In this document: one piece after another, positions 33,153 through 44,859 of the stretch
How positions within the stretch are numbered: position 1 is the first letter of the stretch
Layout: every line of letters begins with the position of its first letter
Source: Phytopseudomonas argentinensis
GTDB lineage: Bacteria > Pseudomonadota > Gammaproteobacteria > Pseudomonadales > Pseudomonadaceae
NCBI RefSeq assembly: GCF_900113905.1
Contig: NZ_FORC01000001.1
Location: 310,001 to 374,000, forward strand
Direction of reading: 5' to 3'
DNA length: 64,000 nt
Position numbers and translations under genes: made by a program
Notes under the pieces: generated by a model
Seen by the model: the letters and a program-made list of their open reading frames with translations, nothing else
Told to the model about the DNA's origin: nothing
Databases searched by the model: none

Positions 33153-33273
33153 ACCGCCGTCTCCCGTGATAAGCATCTGTACGGGTGACCGGACGGCGAA
33201 AACAAAAGTTTCAATGATCCGCCGGAGGGCCCGGCAGCAGCGGCGCCGGATCGCGCCGGCAGCGAGGGACGGC

Positions 33274-33516
33274 CTAGAGGGCGACGCCGTCGCGGTAGAT
33301 CACGTCGCCGTCGATGGTGATGTCACGAATCTGTCGCAGCAGGTTGTCGGCGGCGGTTTCTGCCTCGCTCTCGCACACCGAGCCCAGGGCTGGAACCCAA
33401 AGCAGCTGCACGGCCGCGCCGGCATACTTGGGCTGGTACTCGATCAGGCCAACGTAGTGCTGGCCGTCCTTCATGGCGTCCGTCCAGGCGATGCATTGCT
33501 TGAAATTTCGGAACAT
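33274..33516 (-). CDS. Small uncharacterised protein upstream of ku
   Basis: 80 residues, beginning MFRNFKQCIAWTDAMKDGQH. No domain is recognised. It is soluble and mildly acidic, with no signal peptide or membrane segment. The codon use is Pseudomonas-like and a GGAG precedes the ATG. It lies 121 bases upstream of ku on the same strand, so co-transcription with ku-ligD is possible but the gap is long. I do not assign a function. Confidence 0.65.
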   Translation of the reverse strand: MFRNFKQCIAWTDAMKDGQHYVGLIEYQPKYAGAAVQLLWVPALGSVCESEAETAADNLLRQIRDITIDGDVIYRDGVAL

Positions 33517-33580
33517 ACCAGGCTCCAGTTCTCACGAGGTACTGCATAGGAACGCAAGCGGGCCGCGGACGTTCCCGTCT

Positions 33581-34069
33581 TCAGCGCGCGCGCTTTTCCA
33601 GCCAGGCGATCAGATGCGGCACGGTATTGAAAATGAACAGCGCCATCAGCGTGGCCAATACCGCCGTGGCCTCACGGCCCATGCCGATGGTGATGCCGAT
33701 TGCGGCGGTCAGCCAGATACCGGCCGCAGTGGTCAGGCCCTTCACCTCGGTCATCGAGTCGCCCTTGATGATGGTGCCGGCGCAGAGAAACCCGATGCCG
33801 GCAACCAGACCTTGAATGACCCGGCTCATGGCATCGTGCTCGGCGCCCATCTGCGCCGGCACCAGCACGAACATCGCCGAGCCGATCGCCACCAGCATAT
33901 GGGTGCGCACCCCGGCTGCCTTGCCGCTGGTCTCGCGCTCGAGCCCCAGGAGGCCGCCCAGCAGCGCTGCCAGCAAAAGGCGAAGGGTGACCTGGGTGAA
34001 TTGCTCGGGGCTGCTCAGATCGGAAAATTCGTTGGCCAGCGTGGCCAATACTGCGTCCCAGAAACTCAA
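33581..34069 (-). CDS. MgtC/SapB-family membrane protein
   Basis: 162 residues from the chosen start. About four or five hydrophobic segments and the family hallmarks LRLLLAALLGGLLGLERE, GVRTHMLVAIGSAMFVL and GIGFLCAGTIIK are visible. MgtC proteins inhibit ATP synthase or affect Mg2+ and acid adaptation in some pathogens. No ATG precedes the conserved region nearby. A TTG at 34069, with GGAG 8 bases ahead, gives MSFWDAVLATLANEF, which suits the family; the frame continues upstream to 34240 without similarity. The start is therefore uncertain. Confidence 0.85.
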   Translation of the reverse strand: MSFWDAVLATLANEFSDLSSPEQFTQVTLRLLLAALLGGLLGLERETSGKAAGVRTHMLVAIGSAMFVLVPAQMGAEHDAMSRVIQGLVAGIGFLCAGTIIKGDSMTEVKGLTTAAGIWLTAAIGITIGMGREATAVLATLMALFIFNTVPHLIAWLEKRAR

Positions 34070-34280
34070 GTCGATTGCTCCAGCCTGCTCGATCAGGAAG
34101 TAAGCGCAGCGCTCCCGCCGCGCTGCTGTAATCGACCCCGTAGACAGGCAGAGGTTTGGCTTTTTTTGTGGCTGACCGCTGGGCGAAAAACCTGAACGAG
34201 GCGCAACGCCGGCCAGTCTGCTGTGATGACAGGCAAGCATGCCGCCACGCGCCCAGAGCGCCCGACGATTAGAGGTTCGG

Positions 34281-34499
34281 ATGGCCAGAAATCACTACTT
34301 CCTCGTCAGCTACCGGCTTGGCAAACAGAAGAAAGCCACCGAGGTGCAGGCCGCGGCCTCGGTGCTGACGCCCGAGCAGGCCCGCTACCACGTCGAATCG
34401 CTGCACAGCAGCGAGCTGCCCAGCGAAATCACCGATATCGATGTGCAGCCGCTGGGCGACTCGAGCGAGCAGGAACCCGGGCAACAACGGCAGACCTGA
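34281..34499 (+). CDS. Small uncharacterised protein
   Basis: 72 residues, beginning MARNHYFLVSYRLGKQKK. Soluble, no recognised domain. The C-terminus is acidic and glutamine-rich. The ATG at 34281 is preceded by AGAGG; an in-frame ATG at 34239 would add 14 residues of weak composition. The stop is 8 bases before the next gene, suggesting a three-gene unit (34281-35331). The function is unknown. Confidence 0.7.
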   Translation: MARNHYFLVSYRLGKQKKATEVQAAASVLTPEQARYHVESLHSSELPSEITDIDVQPLGDSSEQEPGQQRQT

Positions 34500-34507
34500 G
34501 TGAAATC

Positions 34508-35086
34508 ATGAGCGAGCTACGCCCCATCGAAAAGATTGCCCTCTACGGTGCGCCGGACCGCATAGCCGATGCCCTGCAGGAAACGTTGCTGGAGCGCGGC
34601 CTGCAGGTAGTGGTGATCGTCGACGACCCTACCGACATCGCCGCCCGCCCGGGGCTGGCGGCCAAGAGCGGCACGCCGTTCCAGGCCGACAGCGTGGCGC
34701 GCAGCGTAGCCGGTATGGATGCGGTGCTGGTGGTGCTTGGCAGCCGTCAGTTGCGCGCCGACGGATTCGAACGCGCCAATGACGCCATCATCGCGCTGCT
34801 CGAAGGCCTGCCCACGGCCGGGGTGGAGCGTTTGCTGCTGATCGGCGATCACCACTGGCTGGATGAGGAACCGGCGGCGCCCGCCGACAAGCTCGAGCAT
34901 TTGCAACACAGCCTGCACAAATCACCGGTGGCCTGGACGCTGATCGACGCGCCCGCTACCGAGCCTACTGCAATCATCACCCTGCAACATTATGCCTGCA
35001 GCGTGATAGACCAATGCCTGGTGGGGACGAGCGTCAAACAACGTTTGCACGTCGACTCTCGCCCGCAGGCCGAGGAGGCACCATGA
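34508..35086 (+). CDS. NAD(P)-binding Rossmann-like protein
   Basis: 192 residues. The N-terminal KIALYGAPDRIADALQETLL followed by GLQVVVIVDDPTDI has the beta-alpha-beta pattern of NAD(P)H-binding SDR-like proteins, although the glycine motif is degenerate (GAPDRIA rather than GxxGxxG). Later segments AVLVVLG and GVERLLLIGDHHWL fit further strands. Catalytic residues are not evident, so it may be a sensor or a degenerate reductase. The ATG at 34508 is used; the open frame extends upstream through the previous gene. The stop overlaps the next start (ATGA). Confidence 0.65.
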   Translation: MSELRPIEKIALYGAPDRIADALQETLLERGLQVVVIVDDPTDIAARPGLAAKSGTPFQADSVARSVAGMDAVLVVLGSRQLRADGFERANDAIIALLEGLPTAGVERLLLIGDHHWLDEEPAAPADKLEHLQHSLHKSPVAWTLIDAPATEPTAIITLQHYACSVIDQCLVGTSVKQRLHVDSRPQAEEAP

Positions 35087-35331
35087 GTCCTGAAAGCTAT
35101 ATCCTGTTGATGATATCCGGTTGGCTGCTGGTTTCGGCGGCCATGCTCTGGGGCATGCTGCGCCTGCTCAATCGCTACCAGCTCGAGGCCCAGCTGGCCG
35201 AGGAGTTTCCACCCTTGCCCGCCGCCCCGCGTGATCCGGCCTGGCGCCGTCAGCATGCACCACGTCGCGCCAAACTGCGGGCCCGTGCCCAGCGCACCTG
35301 CCAACAACATGCGCATATGCTGACCAGCTAG
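35083..35331 (+). CDS. Small single-pass membrane protein
   Basis: 82 residues. One hydrophobic helix (about 6-28, YILLMISGWLLVSAAMLWGM) is followed by a soluble, basic C-terminal tail rich in arginine (PRRAKLRARAQR). No family is recognised. The ATG at 35083 overlaps the previous stop; an upstream in-frame start at 35014 lies in the neighbour. Translational coupling suggests that it works with the Rossmann-like protein, perhaps at the inner membrane (inference). Confidence 0.72.
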   Translation: MSPESYILLMISGWLLVSAAMLWGMLRLLNRYQLEAQLAEEFPPLPAAPRDPAWRRQHAPRRAKLRARAQRTCQQHAHMLTS

Positions 35332-35402
35332 GAACATGGTCCTCGATTTTTTGGCGACATGATGAGCTGTTACAAGGCAGGAGCGAACGGCCGGCGACTC
35401 AT

Positions 35403-35467
35403 GGGAGGGGCTTTAGCCGCGAGCTCTTTACGCCTAGCCAGGCAAAATCGAGGCTAAAGCCTCTCCC
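35403..35467. repeat. Inverted repeat (REPIN-like)
   Basis: GGGAGGGGCTTTAGCC (35403-35418) pairs with GGCTAAAGCCTCTCCC (35452-35467), 16-base arms with one mismatch. The core is almost the same as the element at 45818-45888, so both belong to one dispersed family. Confidence 0.75.
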
Positions 35468-35573
35468 ACAGAAGCTCAGCTCACCGCCCTCTTCCGCCTT
35501 TTGCAGACAGGTCGCTGAAACCCAGCCGAAAGATCGTGAAAAAGGTTCTGATACTCAATTCTTTAATCGATTG

Positions 35574-35606
35574 AAAGCCCCTGCACCTCCAGTGCAGGGG
35601 CTTTTT
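35574..35606. terminator. Rho-independent terminator, probably bidirectional, 3' of katE
   Basis: Perfect 13-base arms AAAGCCCCTGCAC (35574-35586) and GTGCAGGGGCTTT (35592-35604) with a 5-base loop, followed on the + strand by TTTTT. It ends just before the katE stop (katE is on the - strand) and could also stop the + strand unit ending at 35331. Confidence 0.85.
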
Positions 35607-35610
35607 CACG

Positions 35611-37749
<2,139 letters not shown>

Positions 37750-37947
37750 CAGTCATCTCCTCGCAGTGGTATCGCCCGCCAGATCGGCTGATCGGGGGCA
37801 ACAGCGCCCTCCGCGCTCAGGCAGGCGCGGTTTGGACGTGTGGACGCCTCAGGAATGTGAGGCCATGCGGGTGGGGATGTTCGGGTTATTTAGCGAAGCG
37901 GCGCCCGGCAACGGGACGGACGGGCATGCACGCCTGGCGAGGCCATG

Positions 37948-37983
37948 TAAAAAAGCCCGGCATACGCGAGGCATGCCGGGCTT
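37948..37983 (-). terminator. Rho-independent terminator of glgP
   Basis: Arms AAGCCCGGCAT (37953-37963) and ATGCCGGGCTT (37973-37983). On the - strand the hairpin is followed by a run of T (complement of 37948-37954). It lies about 20 bases past the glgP stop. Confidence 0.88.
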
Positions 37984-38001
37984 CTGTCACTCCCCCATCG
38001 G

Positions 38002-40458
<2,457 letters not shown>

Positions 40459-40478
40459 TGCGGGTTCACTCCCTGAAT

Positions 40479-40877
40479 TCAGTTATAGACGTGACCGTTG
40501 AGGCCCTCATCGGCACCGCGACCAGCGGCGTACAACATGGAGTCGGCGGTCGGAGCGTTTTTCAGCCCTTCGTAGGTGATACCGCCAGCACGGGCCTGCA
40601 GATAGGCTTTCTTGGCTTCCCACAGCGAATCCTCGCGGATACCGTCCAGGAGGTCATGGCCGGTCAGGGTCAGACCATTGGCAATGGACACCGGCGCGCC
40701 ATTCCATGGATGGTGTTGGGAGCACTCGATCAGATTGGCCTGGCACATCAGATGAATATGGTAGCTGACCGATTCGGCGGTATGCCCGGCGACCTGCTGC
40801 GGGTAGAAATGGTGGCCAGTTTCCAGCGCTTCGATTTGCAGCAGCAGTTCACGGATCAGTTCCCAATCACGTTTCAT
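40479..40877 (-). CDS. DUF2513 protein
   Basis: 132 residues starting MKRDWELIRELLLQIE, with HIHLMCQANLIE and GLTLTGHDLLDGIRED, the DUF2513 pattern. That family resembles small winged-helix proteins found on phages and chromosomes; the function is unknown. The ATG at 40877 has a strong GAGGAG ribosome site, preferred over an in-frame start 5 codons upstream. It is first in a probable two-gene unit with glgP, so a regulatory role in glucan breakdown is conceivable (inference). Confidence 0.85.
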   Translation of the reverse strand: MKRDWELIRELLLQIEALETGHHFYPQQVAGHTAESVSYHIHLMCQANLIECSQHHPWNGAPVSIANGLTLTGHDLLDGIREDSLWEAKKAYLQARAGGITYEGLKNAPTADSMLYAAGRGADEGLNGHVYN

Positions 40878-41094
40878 CGTCAATCTCCTCATGAAAGTTC
40901 AGCGCGGCGGTGAGCGCAAGCCAGAGCCTTCGGCACCCTGCCGCGAAAGCACTTAGCAATGAGTGCACCACCTGCGGCAGAGTTCAACCCGTCTGCCGAA
41001 TTGCCGACGACCACTCATCCACCACCTTGAACCGGGCGATTTCAGGCCTGCCACAACGGTATCCAATGCTGCATCGTTGAGCGGGAGAGCTGAT

Positions 41095-41472
41095 ATGCCA
41101 CGTGGAAGCAAAGACAAGTACACCGAGGCCCAGAAACGCAAGGCCGCGGCCATCGAATCCAGTTACGAAGAACGCGGCGTCTCCGAGGAGCAAGCACGCG
41201 CGCGGGCCTGGGCGACCGTCAACAAGCAATCCGGAGGAGGCGAGCGTGCCGGCGGCTCGGGGCGGCAGACCAGCCAGGCACAGAAGGCTGGTGCCCGCAA
41301 GGACTCCGCCCGCCAGGCAGCGGCGAGCCGTCGTGGCGAAGCGCACCCGGATCGGCCTCTGGAAGAGCACAGCAAACAGGAGCTGTTGCACCTGGCCCGC
41401 GCCCGACAGATCAGCGGCCGTTCGACCATGCGCAAGGCGCAATTGATCAGCGCCTTGAAAAAGGCCTCTTGA
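41095..41472 (+). CDS. Small protein with C-terminal Rho_N/SAP-like motif
   Basis: 125 residues. The N-terminal part (MPRGSKDKYTEAQKRKAAAI, then a helix with EEQARARAWATVNKQ) resembles small stress-associated proteins. The centre is Ser/Gly/Ala-rich and probably disordered. The C-terminus (about 92-123, SKQELLHLARARQISGRSTM then AQLISALKK) matches the Rho N-terminal or SAP helix-extended-helix pattern, usually nucleic-acid binding. An upstream in-frame start exists, but the ATG at 41095 has GGGAGAG before it. The role is unknown; DNA or RNA binding is inference. Confidence 0.75.
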   Translation: MPRGSKDKYTEAQKRKAAAIESSYEERGVSEEQARARAWATVNKQSGGGERAGGSGRQTSQAQKAGARKDSARQAAASRRGEAHPDRPLEEHSKQELLHLARARQISGRSTMRKAQLISALKKAS

Positions 41473-41483
41473 GCGGAGTTCCC

Positions 41484-41741
41484 ATGCCTGAACAGCCTGG
41501 CAAACAACCTGCGGTCGACCTGGCGCCCATGGAACGGGTGATTTCCATCGCCGGCGGCGTGCTGTTGATCCGCAAGGGGCTGGCCATTCGCGGCGTGATC
41601 GGCCTGACCGATATCGCTGCCGGCGCCCTGGGCATATTTCGCGGCGTAACCGGCATCTGCCCGGCCAAGCGGCACATGGCAGGGCGCGCCAAAGCCGCCA
41701 CGCTCAAGCGCCTGCCGCCGCCACGACGGCTGCTCGATTAG
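41484..41741 (+). CDS. DUF2892-type small membrane protein
   Basis: 85 residues. Two short hydrophobic segments (about 20-60, ERVISIAGGVLLIRKGLAIR then LTDIAAGALGIFRGVTGICP) end in a CP motif. This is the DUF2892/YgaP transmembrane-hairpin pattern. The ATG at 41484 has CGGAG 5 bases ahead; a TTG 15 bases upstream is the alternative. It starts 11 bases after the SAP-like gene, so the two form a unit. The function is unknown. Confidence 0.75.
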   Translation: MPEQPGKQPAVDLAPMERVISIAGGVLLIRKGLAIRGVIGLTDIAAGALGIFRGVTGICPAKRHMAGRAKAATLKRLPPPRRLLD

Positions 41742-41777
41742 CTCCTGCGAACGCTTACAACCGGTAACGGCGCGCGG

Positions 41778-42170
41778 CTAGCGGTAGGAGCAGATCATCG
41801 CTAGAAACTGGTTTTCGGTGCTGGTTCCGTGGGGCGCCGCCTCGTCCCAGAGCAGCAATTCGCCGTTGTAGTGGGCGAAGTACAGCGCGCCTTGCTGCTC
41901 GTCACGCCTGGCAAAGCCACACACGGCTAAGTCATCGCCGGCGGCATTGGCTGCCGTGCCGAACAGCGTATCGAACTCGACGCCTTGGGCATCGATAGCG
42001 GTGAGCAGGCTGGCCTTGGCGGCCTGGATAGCCGCCTTGGGCGGTGTGACCTGCACCCGGGTCGGGTTAATCTTGCCAGTCACTGGCACCTGCAGCGCGG
42101 GCGCTGTGCCGGGGCTGGCGCAGCCCGCCAACATTAACAGCGCGGCGCAACCGGCCATCAGGATTTTCAT
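41778..42170 (-). CDS. Uncharacterised lipoprotein
   Basis: 130 residues with a signal peptide and lipobox LAGC (lipidated Cys17) after MKILMAGCAALLM. The mature part is small and mostly soluble, with Cys residues near 90 and 127 that could pair in the periplasm. No family is recognised. The ATG at 42170 is preferred over an in-frame start 6 codons upstream. It converges with the DUF2892 gene and is divergent from ohrR. Confidence 0.75.
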   Translation of the reverse strand: MKILMAGCAALLMLAGCASPGTAPALQVPVTGKINPTRVQVTPPKAAIQAAKASLLTAIDAQGVEFDTLFGTAANAAGDDLAVCGFARRDEQQGALYFAHYNGELLLWDEAAPHGTSTENQFLAMICSYR

Positions 42171-42385
42171 GCATCTACTCCATAGCATCGGATCGGCACC
42201 GCCCGGCTTGTACTGCAGACAATCGCCGGCGGCGCCGCAGTGTATGCCAGATAGGCGCCGGGCACCGCGCTCGCACCTGACAGCGATGCGTGGCGGATCG
42301 CCGCGGGCATCTGGCCGGCTTGACTGGCACAGAGTCGGCCAGCGCGCTAAATTGCGCCATTGCCCTGCCCTGCCCCGGAGCCTCC

Positions 42386-42835
42386 ATGACCACCGACGAC
42401 ACCTGCGCCGATCTGCTGCTCGACAACCAGGTGTGCTTCGCCCTGCACTCGACCTCGCTGATGATGACCAAGGTCTACAAGCCGCTGCTCAAGAAGCTCG
42501 GCCTGACCTATCCCCAGTACCTGGCGATGCTGGTGTTGTGGGAAGGTGACGGGATTACCGTCAGCGAGATCAGCGCACGCCTGCTGACCGACCCCGGCTC
42601 GCTGACGCCGCTGCTCAAGCGCCTGGAGGCCGAGGGGCTGATCGACCGCAAGCGCAGCAGCAGCGACGAGCGCGTGGTCCATCTGCACCTCACCAACAAG
42701 GGCCGCGCCCTGCACACCGAGGCGCGGCAGATCCCCGGCTGCATCCTCGATGCCAGCGCCCAGACGGCCAAGCGCCTGGCCAGCCTTACCGCGGAACTCA
42801 CTGCCCTGCGCAAGCAGCTGCAGAACAGCCTCTGA
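42386..42835 (+). CDS. ohrR: MarR-family organic-peroxide sensor OhrR
   Basis: 149-residue winged-helix repressor. The reactive cysteine is C17 in LLLDNQVCFALHSTS, and C119 (IPGCILDAS) could be the resolving partner as in two-Cys OhrR proteins; a further C7 is present. The DNA-binding region shows ISARLLTDPGSLTPLLKRLE and RSSSDERVVHLHLT. Organic hydroperoxides oxidise C17 and release the repressor. The ATG at 42386 follows CCGGAG. It sits 191 bases upstream of its usual target ohr in the same orientation. Confidence 0.95.
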   Translation: MTTDDTCADLLLDNQVCFALHSTSLMMTKVYKPLLKKLGLTYPQYLAMLVLWEGDGITVSEISARLLTDPGSLTPLLKRLEAEGLIDRKRSSSDERVVHLHLTNKGRALHTEARQIPGCILDASAQTAKRLASLTAELTALRKQLQNSL

Positions 42836-42933
42836 ACCCGACCGGCGTGATCGACAGCTGGTAACCCGGGTCTACACTGAGCCTCATCCGAGGGATGCCA
42901 GGTCGACCAGGTGCAATTTTCATCAAAAATACC

Positions 42934-43009
42934 TTGCGCACTAACTAAACCACGACTAGAGTTCGCCCTGAGCAGTTAAGTTGCGCACTAACAAACATTG
43001 CACAAACTA
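42934..43009 (+). promoter_or_regulatory. ohr promoter with putative repeated OhrR operators
   Basis: The 12-base sequence TTGCGCACTAAC occurs twice (42934-42945 and 42981-42992, 47 bases apart), each followed by an A-rich AAAC. The first copy supplies a -35 (TTGCGC) with 17-base spacing to a -10 TAGAGT at 42957-42962, so a bound repressor would block the promoter. Assignment to OhrR is inference from the neighbouring gene. Confidence 0.65.
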
Positions 43010-43026
43010 AATACGAGGATTTCACC

Positions 43027-43455
43027 ATGTCTATCGAAACCGTTGCCTACCGCGCCTATGCCGAAGCCACTGGTGGCCGTGAAGGCCGTGCCATTTCCTC
43101 CGACGGCGTGCTGGATGTCGCGCTGACCACGCCAAAGGAACTGGGCGGCGCCGGCGGCCAGGGCACCAACCCCGAGCAATTGTTCGCTGCCGGCTACTCG
43201 GCGTGCTTCCTGGGAGCGATCAAGTTCGTCGCTGCCCGTGACAAGCACAAGGTTTCGCCGGACAGCTGGATCGAAGGCATCGTCGGCATTGGCGCCGTGC
43301 CCACCGGTTTCGCCATCGAAGTGGAACTGAAGATCACCCTGCCGGGCCTGGATCGTGAAGAAGCCAAGGCACTGATCGACAAGGCGCACATCGTCTGCCC
43401 CTACTCCAATGCCACCCAGGGCAACATCGACGTAACCCTGACCCTGGTCGAGTAA
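43027..43455 (+). CDS. ohr: Organic hydroperoxide resistance protein Ohr
   Basis: 142-residue OsmC/Ohr-family thiol peroxidase that reduces organic and fatty-acid hydroperoxides with lipoylated proteins as reductant. The catalytic pair is C60 (SACFLGAIK) and C124 (VCPYSNATQ). The N-terminus up to about residue 50 shows the usual TGGREGRA and [14 protein letters not shown]. The ribosome site is GAGG. It is downstream of ohrR and of two repeated operator-like sequences. The length is typical. Confidence 0.97.
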   Translation: MSIETVAYRAYAEATGGREGRAISSDGVLDVALTTPKELGGAGGQGTNPEQLFAAGYSACFLGAIKFVAARDKHKVSPDSWIEGIVGIGAVPTGFAIEVELKITLPGLDREEAKALIDKAHIVCPYSNATQGNIDVTLTLVE

Positions 43456-43471
43456 ACGCCCGCCTCACCAA

Positions 43472-43505
43472 CGCAAACGCCCCGGCATCGACCGGGGCGT
43501 TTGCG
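43472..43505. terminator. Bidirectional terminator between ohr and the ABM gene
   Basis: Perfect 14-base arms CGCAAACGCCCCGG (43472-43485) and CCGGGGCGTTTGCG (43492-43505) with a 6-base loop. The convergent genes ohr and the monooxygenase-like gene end on either side. Confidence 0.85.
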
Positions 43506-43514
43506 TTTGTGCCG

Positions 43515-43790
43515 TCAGGCGGCGCGGCTTTGCAGTTGCTGTATAGCTCCGCTATGCCAGGCGCTGGCGAGCACCTGCTGCAACAGCGGCTGGGCGAAAT
43601 AGCGCTCCAGGTCGTTGCTGCTGCGCCAGCGGCTGAGCAGTTGCCAGCGCTGGCGATCACATTGCAGTTCGAATGCCAGGCAACCGTCCAGGCGCCGCGT
43701 CGGCTCCAACAGGTCACGCAGGTAGCCGCCCAGTTCCTCACAGCGCCCTGGCGCCGCTTCAAGTACGGTGATGTGGGTCTGCATGGACAT
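43515..43790 (-). CDS. Antibiotic-biosynthesis-monooxygenase (ABM) domain protein
   Basis: 91 residues, one ABM-type ferredoxin-like domain (HITVLEAAPGRCEELGGYL, then FELQCDRQRWQLLSRWRS). Such dimeric cofactor-free proteins include quinol monooxygenases (YgiN-like), but the substrate here cannot be inferred. The ATG at 43790 follows GGAGAGAG. It lies 55 bases downstream of the SDR stop in the same orientation, so they may be co-transcribed; a perfect hairpin between them (43809-43839) might attenuate this. Confidence 0.82.
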   Translation of the reverse strand: MSMQTHITVLEAAPGRCEELGGYLRDLLEPTRRLDGCLAFELQCDRQRWQLLSRWRSSNDLERYFAQPLLQQVLASAWHSGAIQQLQSRAA

Positions 43791-43808
43791 GACTCTCTCC
43801 CAAGTGGC

Positions 43809-43839
43809 GGCTGCCACGGCAATGAGCACCGTGGCAGCC
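43809..43839. repeat. Hairpin between the SDR and ABM genes
   Basis: Perfect 11-base arms GGCTGCCACGG (43809-43819) and CCGTGGCAGCC (43829-43839), 9-base loop, no T-run. It may be a terminator or processing hairpin 3' of the SDR gene. Confidence 0.6.
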
Positions 43840-43845
43840 GAACTG

Positions 43846-44583
43846 TCAGTGGATGCTCGCCGTCGGCCGCACCACCAGTTCGCTGACGTCGACGTCTGCC
43901 GGTTGCTCGATGGCGTAAGCCACGGCTCGGGCTATGGCAGACGGGCTGATGGCCACCTTGCGAAATTCGCGCATGGCGTCGCGGGCGCCTTCATCGGAAA
44001 TGCTCTCGGCCAGTTCGGACTCCACCACCCCTGGCGATACCAGGGTCACGCGGATATCGCCACCGACTTCCTGGCGCAGGCCATCGCTGATCGCCCGTAC
44101 CGCATATTTGGTGGCGCAGTACACTGCGGCGGTCGGTGACACCCGGTAGGCGCCGATCGATGCCACGTTGATGATCTGCCCGCTGCGCTGGGCCTGCATG
44201 ACCGGCAAGGCGGCAGCGATGCCGTGCAGCACGCCACGGATGTTGACGTCGATCATGCGGTTCCACTCGTCCATCTTGAGCGCCTCGATCATCGACAGCG
44301 GCATCACCCCGGCATTGTTGAGCAACACATCGACGCGGCCATACTCGGCCATCGCCGTGTCGACGAAGGCCTGCACATCGCTGGCATCGGTCACGTCCAG
44401 ACGGCGGGCGATGGCCTGGCCACCGGCGGCGCGGATGTCCGCCACCAGTTGCTCGAGGCGTTCGACCCGGCGGGCGCCGAGCACGACCCGCGCGCCCTTC
44501 TCGGCCAGCAAGCGTGCGCAACCTTCGCCAATGCCGCTGCTGGCGCCGGTGATGAGTACCACTTTTTCTTGGATATTGTTCAT
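43846..44583 (-). CDS. Short-chain dehydrogenase/reductase
   Basis: 245-residue classical SDR. The cofactor motif is TGASSGIG (12-19), the structural motif is NNAG, and the catalytic segment is Ser in NVASIG and YCATK. It probably uses NADP(H), with basic residues in GARRVERL. The substrate is unknown; homologues of this type are annotated as clavaldehyde-like or serine 3-dehydrogenase-like enzymes. It is divergent from an AraC regulator 276 bases away, a standard arrangement of a regulator and an inducible reductase. Confidence 0.93.
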   Translation of the reverse strand: MNNIQEKVVLITGASSGIGEGCARLLAEKGARVVLGARRVERLEQLVADIRAAGGQAIARRLDVTDASDVQAFVDTAMAEYGRVDVLLNNAGVMPLSMIEALKMDEWNRMIDVNIRGVLHGIAAALPVMQAQRSGQIINVASIGAYRVSPTAAVYCATKYAVRAISDGLRQEVGGDIRVTLVSPGVVESELAESISDEGARDAMREFRKVAISPSAIARAVAYAIEQPADVDVSELVVRPTASIH

Positions 44584-44859
44584 GGTGCGATCCTCTGGTC
44601 AGTGCGGCTCACTGCGCCGCGATGAACCAAAGGTAAAGGCCGAGCCCCGTTTCGCGTTAGCCGGATACTGGAACATTCTTGCCTGATCGTGCAGATCTTC
44701 TTCAACCCGACGCCATCATCGCCGCTTGGCGAGGCCTGCAGGAAATGACATTGCCTATTGCTGTCCCAAGATTGCCCAATACTCCGAACTTCCGTTGCCG
44801 CACAGGACGTCTGAGCAATTCCCCGATAGGCTTCGCACAAACCTGCGAGTGAGTACACG

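Noticed and set aside
35083..35331. Holin or toxin-like function for the small membrane protein
   Set aside because: One membrane helix and a basic tail are not specific. The gene is coupled to a Rossmann-like protein and no lysis genes are near.
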